The notes under the pieces: generated by a model
The model's input: only the letters and a program-made list of their open reading frames with translations
Told to the model about the DNA's origin: nothing
The model's database searches: none
Part shown: positions 57,720-64,000 of the stretch, piece by piece
Layout: each line of letters starts with the position of its first letter
Numbering within the stretch: position 1 is the stretch's first letter
Translations under genes and position numbers: made by a program
DNA from: Bacteroides caccae
Lineage (GTDB): Bacteria > Bacteroidota > Bacteroidia > Bacteroidales > Bacteroidaceae
Assembly: GCF_002222615.2 (NCBI RefSeq)
Contig: NZ_CP022412.2
Span: 1,054,001 to 1,118,000, forward strand
Length of the DNA: 64,000 nucleotides
Reading direction: 5' to 3'

Positions 57720-60485
57720 ATGAATAAATCACTTTATATCGTAGCTTTCTCGTTGGCGTTTGCCACTACAGGGATAGCTCAAAATAATGAAGGACAAGAT
57801 AAGACAGTCGATCTGGGAACTCAGACGACAACCGAGTTACGGAAGACACAGGCGGTATCTACCATTTATTCGGACGAATTGGATAAAAATGCAACTACGA
57901 GTCCTTACAATGCAATATATGGCCTGTTGCCGGGACTGACTGTGATGCAAAATACGAGTTGGGGAACCGACAAATCACGTTTAAATGTACGTGGTCGTGG
58001 CTCCTTGAATGGAGATACGCCATTATTTGTGGTAGACGGTTTTGCCCGCCCGATCGAATATATCAATCTTTCGGAAATAGAATCAATATCCGTATTGAAA
58101 GACGGTGCTGCTACTGCTCTTTGGGGAGGTAGAGGCGCCAACGGCGTGGTGCTGATAACTACCAAACGCGGTATGTACAGTAAAAAAGAGATCAAGGTAG
58201 ATTACAAGTTTGGTTTAGGTCTGCCCGTAAACCAACCGGAATTTGCCGATGCTTATACATATGCAAAAGCCCGGAATGAAGCATTGAGATATGATGGCCT
58301 GCAACCGGATATGGATGAAGCTTCTTTTTTGGCCGGAGGTAATAGCGATCTTTATCCGAATGTTGATTGGCAGAAGGAAGCGTTGCGTAATCATACGACC
58401 AGTCATCAACTGGATATTACTTTCCGCGGGGGAGGTAAGAGGCTGCGCTATTTCAGTGTCTTGAATTATAAGAATGATATGGGACTGTTGAATTCCAAGT
58501 ACACTGACTACACTGATCGTTATAATTCCCAGATGAAAAAGTATTTTCTCAATCTTCGCATGAATCTGGATGTAGATATCACAGATGTAACGAAATTGAA
58601 ACTGAATATGCTCGGTATGCTGCGTGAAACGAAACGCCCTACCACATCGGAGGCTACTTTGTTTGAACAGATATTCAATACTCCATCTGCCGCATTCCCT
58701 GTACAGACTCAGAATGGACTCTGGGGTAGTAATAATGTGCTGAAAACAAACCCGATAGCCAATCTGGCGGACGTAGGCTATTATAAGCTGAATCAGCGAA
58801 TGCTGCAAGCAGATCTGCGATTGATACAAGACCTGTCTGTATTGACTCGCGGACTGAGCGCTGAACTTGCTATTGCCTATGATAATAATGCAACTTATCA
58901 GGAAACAGCCAAGAAAAGCTTTATGTATCAGACCATTGAGAAAGGTACTGACGGAGAACCGGTTTATACGAATTACGGAAATCCTAACGATGAATTGGAA
59001 ATCAGCAACAAAGGATTGGCTAATCAATATATACATGCCAACTTTGAAGCGAAAGTCAATTATCACCGGACATGGGATAAACATGATTTTACTGCCAGTG
59101 CCATGTTCCGCCAGGAATCAATGACTCTGACGGGAGCTAATAATAGCCGTTACCGTCAGTACATCATCGGAACCGTAGGTTATAATTTTGATAATCGTTA
59201 TATGGTGGATGTTGTTGCTAACTGTTTCGGCAGTAGCGTATTGGGAAAGAACGATAAGTATCGTGCATATCCTGCCATATCTGCAGCCTGGATACTCTCG
59301 AACGAGAATTTCATGAAAGGAATCTCCGCTTTTGATTATTTGAAACTCCGCGCTTCTTACGGGCGTTCCGGATATGATATCTATGATTATGATATGGATA
59401 AGCAATATTGGATAGGAAGCGGTTCCTATTATTTTCAGGCTGGGAATACCTCTGCCGGAAGCAGTTTGAAGGAGGGAATGCTGGCAATGGAGCAACTCGA
59501 CTTGGAAGTGGCAGATAAATATAATATCGGTTTGGATATGAGTTTGCTCAAAGGGTTGACTTTTTCTATTGATGGTTTCTATGACAAGCGCTCTAATATT
59601 TTAATTGAAGGAAGCGGGTTGATATCTTCTGCAATCGGAGTTACCATTCCCCAGATGAATGCGGGAAAAGTGGAAACAAAAGGAACAGAACTCTCTACTA
59701 TGTGGAAAAAAGAGTATAAAAACTTCAGCTACTACATCGGTGCTAATTTCTCTTATGCCAAAAGTAAAGTCATAGAGAATGGTGAGGGGTATCAACCGTA
59801 TGGCTATCTGTCTAAGAAAGGTTATCCTATCGGACAATGTTTCGGTTGGGAAGCGATCGGTTATTTTAGAGATGAGGAGGACATTAAGAACAGCCCTGTA
59901 CAGAAATTCTCGGAGGTACGTCCGGGGGATGTCAAATATAGGGATTTAAATGGTGATAAAGTAATTGACAGTAATGATCAGAAAGCGATAGGATATTCTA
60001 CTGCCATACCGGAGATTTACTATGGTATCAACTTAGGATTTGAGTATAAAGGTTTTGGGGTAGACGCTCTCTTCCAAGGGGTAGGGCATTATAGCGTGAT
60101 GTTGAATACTGCAAGCGTGTACTGGCCGTTGAGAAACAACACAAATATTTCAAACTGGTATCTGAACGACAAAATCCGTTGGACGGAAGATACGAAAGAT
60201 ATTGCCAATGTTCCTCGTTTGACCACGCTGGATAATGCCAATAATTTCAGAAATAGTACACAATGGTTGGAGAACGGAAGTTACTTTAAACTTCGTAACC
60301 TGAATGTTTATTATAATTTTCCTTCTTCTTGGGCGAAGAAGGTGAAGATGGAGAAGATTCAGGTATATGCGAGAGCTAATAATCTTTTCTCGCTGGATCA
60401 TGTGAAATATATGAACTGTGAGGATCTGAAAATCAATTATCCGGATATGACTTCCGTTTATTTCGGATTGAATATTAACTTCTAA
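57720..60485 (+). CDS. SusC-like transporter without the N-terminal domain (second pair)
   Basis: About 921 residues. The signal peptide (ending TGIAQ) is followed after only a short linker by the plug (YNAIYGLLPGLTVMQNTSWG, PLFVVDGFARPIEY, VLKDGAATALWGGRGANGV) and then the barrel ending FGLNINF. The carboxypeptidase-D-like domain that opens the other two SusC proteins here is absent, and the protein is about 140 residues shorter. The frame is intact and the spacing to SusD genes on both sides is normal, so this is a shortened type, not a fragment. An ATG two codons upstream (57714) is also possible. Confidence 0.92.
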   Translation: MNKSLYIVAFSLAFATTGIAQNNEGQDKTVDLGTQTTTELRKTQAVSTIYSDELDKNATTSPYNAIYGLLPGLTVMQNTSWGTDKSRLNVRGRGSLNGDTPLFVVDGFARPIEYINLSEIESISVLKDGAATALWGGRGANGVVLITTKRGMYSKKEIKVDYKFGLGLPVNQPEFADAYTYAKARNEALRYDGLQPDMDEASFLAGGNSDLYPNVDWQKEALRNHTTSHQLDITFRGGGKRLRYFSVLNYKNDMGLLNSKYTDYTDRYNSQMKKYFLNLRMNLDVDITDVTKLKLNMLGMLRETKRPTTSEATLFEQIFNTPSAAFPVQTQNGLWGSNNVLKTNPIANLADVGYYKLNQRMLQADLRLIQDLSVLTRGLSAELAIAYDNNATYQETAKKSFMYQTIEKGTDGEPVYTNYGNPNDELEISNKGLANQYIHANFEAKVNYHRTWDKHDFTASAMFRQESMTLTGANNSRYRQYIIGTVGYNFDNRYMVDVVANCFGSSVLGKNDKYRAYPAISAAWILSNENFMKGISAFDYLKLRASYGRSGYDIYDYDMDKQYWIGSGSYYFQAGNTSAGSSLKEGMLAMEQLDLEVADKYNIGLDMSLLKGLTFSIDGFYDKRSNILIEGSGLISSAIGVTIPQMNAGKVETKGTELSTMWKKEYKNFSYYIGANFSYAKSKVIENGEGYQPYGYLSKKGYPIGQCFGWEAIGYFRDEEDIKNSPVQKFSEVRPGDVKYRDLNGDKVIDSNDQKAIGYSTAIPEIYYGINLGFEYKGFGVDALFQGVGHYSVMLNTASVYWPLRNNTNISNWYLNDKIRWTEDTKDIANVPRLTTLDNANNFRNSTQWLENGSYFKLRNLNVYYNFPSSWAKKVKMEKIQVYARANNLFSLDHVKYMNCEDLKINYPDMTSVYFGLNINF

Positions 60486-60499
60486 AATGTGAGATAACC

Positions 60500-62149
60500 A
60501 TGAGAAAATGTATCATATTATATACAGGTTTGCTACTATCCGTTTCTGGGTGTAGCTTGCTCGAACTGGACGAATCGACTGGTTTGAACAGAGAAGAGGC
60601 TTATTCCTACTTTAGCAATGTCAAGGGCTTGGCTACTTATGTTTATAGCCAGTTGCCCGGAGATCTCGGAGTACTCGACGGGGCTTTGAGAGAGTCTGCA
60701 ACGGATAATTCTGTTTATATTTGGAGTGATAATAGTGTTCACGACTTTTATAATAATGCCTGGAGTCCCAATAATGCAGTCGACAATATGTGGTCGAAGT
60801 GTTATGGAGCTATCCGTTCCGTTAATTCATTTCTCGAAAACTATTCCCAAGAGAGGCTGGAGCGTTTCCGTTGGAATGATACGTATGAAGAAGATATTGC
60901 CAAAGCTACTATGTATCGTGAAGAATTGCGGGTGTTGCGGGCTTTCTACTTGTTCGAACTGGCCAAACGATACGGAGATATTCCATTATTGACACGTACG
61001 TATGCGTTGGATGAGATCAATAGCGTGGAAAAGAGTTCTTTCAGCGAAGTGATAAAATATATATGCGATGAATGTAGTGATGCAGCTAAAACACTTCCCG
61101 TCAGTCATCAAGATTTTTGGGCGGAGACGGGACGCGTAACTAAAGGTACTGCGTTGGCATTGAAATCTCGTGCCCTTCTTTATGCGGCGAGTATGTTACA
61201 TAATCCCAGTCAGGATGCTGATAAGTGGAAAGCTGCTGCCGATGCGGCTTATGCTATCATAAAAGAGAACTGGTACAGTCTGCCGAAAACGAATGCCGAT
61301 CCTCTGTATGATAAGAACGGTGGAAACGATGTTTTGAAATCTCCGCAATTAATCTTTGAGCGTAGAAATGGAGAAAGTTTTGACTTTGAAGCAAACAATC
61401 TGCCTATCAGTTATGAAAAGGGAGAAACCGGCAATGTACCTACCCAAAATCTGGTGGATGCTTTTCAGCTGACTAATGGAAAAGACTTTGACTGGGAACA
61501 GCTTGCGCCAGGGCAGAACCCGTATGAGGGCAGAGACCCACGGTTTTACAAAACAGTACTTTGCAACGGAGATACATGGATGAATTCAACTATTCAGTCT
61601 TATGAAGGCGGTAAAGATGGTGCCGGAACAGCCGGAGCGACTACCACTGGCTATTATTTGAAGAAGTATATGAACGAGACCGTTTCTCTTACTCCTTCTA
61701 ACGAGAAAAAGAAACCTCATCATTTCATTATATTCCGTTATGCAGAGATTCTTCTGAACTATGCAGAAGCGATGGATGCCTGGAAGGGTGCCGATTATAC
61801 GGATAATGATCATCCATTGTCTGCACGTGCAGCACTGAATCAAGTACGTAGTGCAGCTGATATGCCTGCTGTTACAACGGATGGCGATGCATTTACTGAA
61901 AGTATCCGTCGCGAAAGACGCGTGGAACTGGCGTTTGAAGACCATCGGTTCTGGGACATCCGTCGTTGGAAGATAGGTGATAAAACCAAAGCCATTTATT
62001 GCATCAAGATTACTCTGGAAAATGGTTCACCTGTTTATAAGAAAGAGTTGCTTGAAACACGTAACTGGGATGATAAGATGTATCTGTATCCTATACCACA
62101 GACAGAATATTATAAGAATCCTAATTTAGGCCAAAATACAGGCTGGTAA
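60500..62149 (+). CDS. SusD/RagB-like lipoprotein (second locus, second pair)
   Basis: 549 residues, starting 14 bp after the shortened SusC. The lipoprotein signal ends SVSGC, then SLLELDESTGLNREEAYSYF. The helix pair EELRVLRAFYLFELAKRYGDIPLL and the C-terminal segments FRYAEILLNYAEAMDAW, SIRRERRVELAFEDHRFWDIRRW and GQNTGW are typical. It is distant from the first SusD of this locus, so the two pairs probably bind different parts or sizes of the glycan. It is the last gene of the operon. Confidence 0.93.
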   Translation: MRKCIILYTGLLLSVSGCSLLELDESTGLNREEAYSYFSNVKGLATYVYSQLPGDLGVLDGALRESATDNSVYIWSDNSVHDFYNNAWSPNNAVDNMWSKCYGAIRSVNSFLENYSQERLERFRWNDTYEEDIAKATMYREELRVLRAFYLFELAKRYGDIPLLTRTYALDEINSVEKSSFSEVIKYICDECSDAAKTLPVSHQDFWAETGRVTKGTALALKSRALLYAASMLHNPSQDADKWKAAADAAYAIIKENWYSLPKTNADPLYDKNGGNDVLKSPQLIFERRNGESFDFEANNLPISYEKGETGNVPTQNLVDAFQLTNGKDFDWEQLAPGQNPYEGRDPRFYKTVLCNGDTWMNSTIQSYEGGKDGAGTAGATTTGYYLKKYMNETVSLTPSNEKKKPHHFIIFRYAEILLNYAEAMDAWKGADYTDNDHPLSARAALNQVRSAADMPAVTTDGDAFTESIRRERRVELAFEDHRFWDIRRWKIGDKTKAIYCIKITLENGSPVYKKELLETRNWDDKMYLYPIPQTEYYKNPNLGQNTGW

Positions 62150-62156
62150 ATAAAAT

Positions 62157-62201
62157 ACGTGAGATACTGTTTCTGCTTTTCCTGCAAACAGTATCTCACG
62201 T
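62157..62201 (+). terminator. Terminator of the second glycan operon
   Basis: The perfect 16-bp arms 62157-62172 (ACGTGAGATACTGTTT) and 62186-62201 enclose a 13-nt loop, 8 nt after the SusD stop. TAAATTATT follows. The stem is strong and the T tract is weak. Confidence 0.8.
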
Positions 62202-62479
62202 TAAATTATTCAGTTTATTATCCAACTTCTGTTTTCTGCATATCAACTACCGGTTTACCTGCTCTTTACTCCTTCTTCTTGATATCATCTCGTAAAAATC
62301 AGAGAAAAAGACTAGCTAATAAAGCTAGTCGCTTTAGGTAAGAAAACTAATTATATCAGCGATAAAAAGAAATAAAAAACGCGTTGGAATTGTTTATTAC
62401 CTTAAGCTACCCTTTCGTTTTTTAATAAATTAGCTAGAAAGTGTGGTGTTTATTGGATAAGAACACTTATTTTTGCAGC
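62202..62479. other. Intergenic region with a second small hairpin
   Basis: GACTAGCT (62310-62317) and AGCTAGTC (62323-62330) form a perfect 8-bp stem with an AATAA loop. On the minus strand the stem is followed by CTTTTTCTC, so it would terminate leftward transcription, though no leftward gene is seen in this window. Apart from the -7 box at 62468-62475 I recognise nothing else here. Confidence 0.5.
62468..62475 (+). promoter_or_regulatory. Candidate -7 box of the Ig-like lipoprotein gene
   Basis: TATTTTTG matches TAnnTTTG but ends only 4 nt before the ATG at 62480. If it is real, the transcript would be leaderless. Confidence 0.4.
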
Positions 62480-64000
62480 ATGTTACAATTTGAGAATCAA
62501 AAGATAAAGCAAATCGTTCGCAAGGCATTTCCGGTAGTAACGCTGGTTGTCATGCTATATTCTTGCGCCAGTATCGGACGTCCGGACGGTGGCCCTTATG
62601 ATGAAACGCCACCCCGTTTCATCGGTAGTACACCTGCTGCCGGCGCTTTAAATAATCAGAGGACAAAAGTTTCTCTCTTGTTCGACGAATTTATAAAGTT
62701 GGAAAAAGCAACAGAAAAAGTCGTTGTTTCTCCACCGCAGGTACAACAGCCCGAAATTAAAGCTTCAGGAAAGCGGATACAGGTGAACCTGCTTGATTCA
62801 TTGAAAGCGAATACCACTTATACAATTGACTTTTCGGATGCGATAGTCGATAATAACGAAGGTAACCCGTTGGGTAACTTTACCTTCACCTTTTCTACCG
62901 GTACGCAAATAGATACAATGGAGGTATCCGGAACGGTGCTTGACGCTTCCAATCTGGAGCCGATAAAAGGAATCCTGGTAGGATTACATTCCAACCTGAA
63001 CGATTCGGCTTTTACAAAATTGCCATTTGACCGTGTGGCACGTACCGATAGCCGGGGACGCTTCTCTATCCGTGGCGTAGCTCCTGGCAAATATCGTATT
63101 TATGGGTTAATGGATGCAGACCAGACATTTACTTTCAACCAAAAAAGTGAAGTCATTGCTTTTAACGATTCACTGGTCATTCCTCGTATGGAGGAAAGAA
63201 TCCGTATGGACACGGCTTGGGTGGACTCACTGACTTACGATACGATTGTTGAGAGGAAATATATGCATTATCTGCCGGATGATCTTATACTCCGTGCCTT
63301 TAAGGAGTTCAACTACTCACAATATTTGATTAAATCAGAACGGCTTGTTCCGCAGAAATTTACGTTCTATTTTGCCGGTCAGGCAGATACTTTACCTACA
63401 TTGAAGGGGTTGAATTTCGATGAAAGGGATGCTTTTGTTATCGAAAAGAATCCGCGGAACGATACGATCCATTATTGGTTGAAAGACTCTTTGCTTTTTA
63501 AGCAGGATACACTTGCTATCAGCCTAACTTATCTTTATACGGATACATTAAATCAATTGGTATCACGTACGGATACGTTGAATCTGGTTTCGAAGCAAAA
63601 ATATAAGAAGGAAGAACCGGAGAAAAAGAAAAAAAAGAAAAAGAAAGATGAAGAAGATGAGCCGGAACCAACCAAATTCTTGCCGGTGAATGTCGGTGCA
63701 CCTTCATCAATGGATGTATACGGTTCTATATCTTTGACTTTTGATGAACCGATTGCCCGTTTTGATAGTGCGGCGATTCATCTGAAAGAAAAGGTGGATA
63801 CGCTTTGGAAAGATATACCATTTGAGTTTGAACAAGATTCTTTGAATCTGAAAAGATTCAACTTGTATTATGACTGGGAACCGGGTAATGAATATGAGTT
63901 CTCGGTAGACTCGACTGCATTCCATGGTATATATGGCTTGTTCACCGATAAAATAAAGCAGGGCTTCAAAGTACGTAAACTGGAAGAATATGCCAGTATC
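62480..64000 (+). CDS. Large lipoprotein with N-terminal bacterial Ig-like domain (partial)
   Basis: An open frame of 507 codons runs off the right edge. The signal ends MLYSC, followed by ASIGRPDGGPYDETPPRF. The first domain (PAAGALNNQRTKVSLLFDEFIKLEKA ... NTTYTIDFSDAIVDNNEGN) is a Big_5-type Ig-like domain, and a carboxypeptidase-regulatory-like segment follows (VSGTVLDASNLEPIKGILVG). A highly charged Lys-rich linker lies around residues 377-395. Proteins of this build are conserved in Bacteroidetes and encoded outside glycan loci; their function is unknown to me. The start at 62480 is the only ATG that keeps the signal peptide. Confidence 0.85.
   Translation, partial: MLQFENQKIKQIVRKAFPVVTLVVMLYSCASIGRPDGGPYDETPPRFIGSTPAAGALNNQRTKVSLLFDEFIKLEKATEKVVVSPPQVQQPEIKASGKRIQVNLLDSLKANTTYTIDFSDAIVDNNEGNPLGNFTFTFSTGTQIDTMEVSGTVLDASNLEPIKGILVGLHSNLNDSAFTKLPFDRVARTDSRGRFSIRGVAPGKYRIYGLMDADQTFTFNQKSEVIAFNDSLVIPRMEERIRMDTAWVDSLTYDTIVERKYMHYLPDDLILRAFKEFNYSQYLIKSERLVPQKFTFYFAGQADTLPTLKGLNFDERDAFVIEKNPRNDTIHYWLKDSLLFKQDTLAISLTYLYTDTLNQLVSRTDTLNLVSKQKYKKEEPEKKKKKKKKDEEDEPEPTKFLPVNVGAPSSMDVYGSISLTFDEPIARFDSAAIHLKEKVDTLWKDIPFEFEQDSLNLKRFNLYYDWEPGNEYEFSVDSTAFHGIYGLFTDKIKQGFKVRKLEEYASI

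Noticed and set aside
58215..59084. 289-codon frame antisense to the shortened SusC gene
   Set aside because: Entirely within a clear SusC coding region and without any recognisable domain or start context.

Overview
The window reads as a chromosomal segment of a gut Bacteroides (B. thetaiotaomicron/ovatus type; species not resolved). The grounds are several SusC/SusD pairs, two hybrid two-component regulators (HTCS), many SPII lipoproteins, Ser-type sulfatase, frequent matches to the Bacteroides -7 promoter box TAnnTTTG, and no Shine-Dalgarno pattern.

Layout. 1-5.9 kb: the end of an unknown gene, a GH109 alpha-N-acetylgalactosaminidase lipoprotein, and a convergent HTCS. 6.2-14.2 kb: housekeeping genes (dapB, an active lepB, a lepB paralogue without the catalytic Ser and Lys, a WbqC-like protein, DUF2851, a secreted thioredoxin-fold protein). 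14.3-18.9 kb: a DUF4348-like lipoprotein, then a DUF6250-like protein with a PL8 chondroitinase. 19.3-21.5 kb: an outer-membrane barrel and a tRNA-dihydrouridine synthase. 21.6-41.3 kb: a chondroitin/dermatan sulfate-hyaluronan utilisation locus that matches the B. thetaiotaomicron BT3328-BT3334 core as I remember it (SusC, SusD, four surface lipoproteins, PL29 lyase, GalNAc-6-sulfatase, HTCS). 41.4-49 kb: a CBM9-like protein, then an RND efflux operon ending in an lpxA homologue. 49.2-62.2 kb: a GH2 beta-galactosidase and, divergent from it, a second glycan locus with two tandem SusC/SusD pairs. The window ends inside a large lipoprotein with an N-terminal Ig-like domain.

How the parts work together. 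In the chondroitin locus, surface lipoproteins and SusD capture the polymer, PL29 and PL8 lyases cleave it, SusC imports oligosaccharides, the sulfatase removes sulfate, and the HTCS senses breakdown products and activates the operon. The second locus has no regulator in view, but its promoter shares an unusual layout with the first (GTAY-N6-GTAY, then exactly 32 nt, then GTATCA and the -7 region). The sulfatase promoter carries the same element.

Most unusual signal: three intergenic arrays (about 6.0, 19.0 and 37.05 kb) of short palindromes whose centres repeat every 22 bp, exactly at two loci and within about 1 bp at the third. Each locus uses a different palindrome sequence, so register and symmetry, not sequence, are what the loci share. 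Each array lies 60-120 nt past the 3' end of a gene. I know of no named family that matches.
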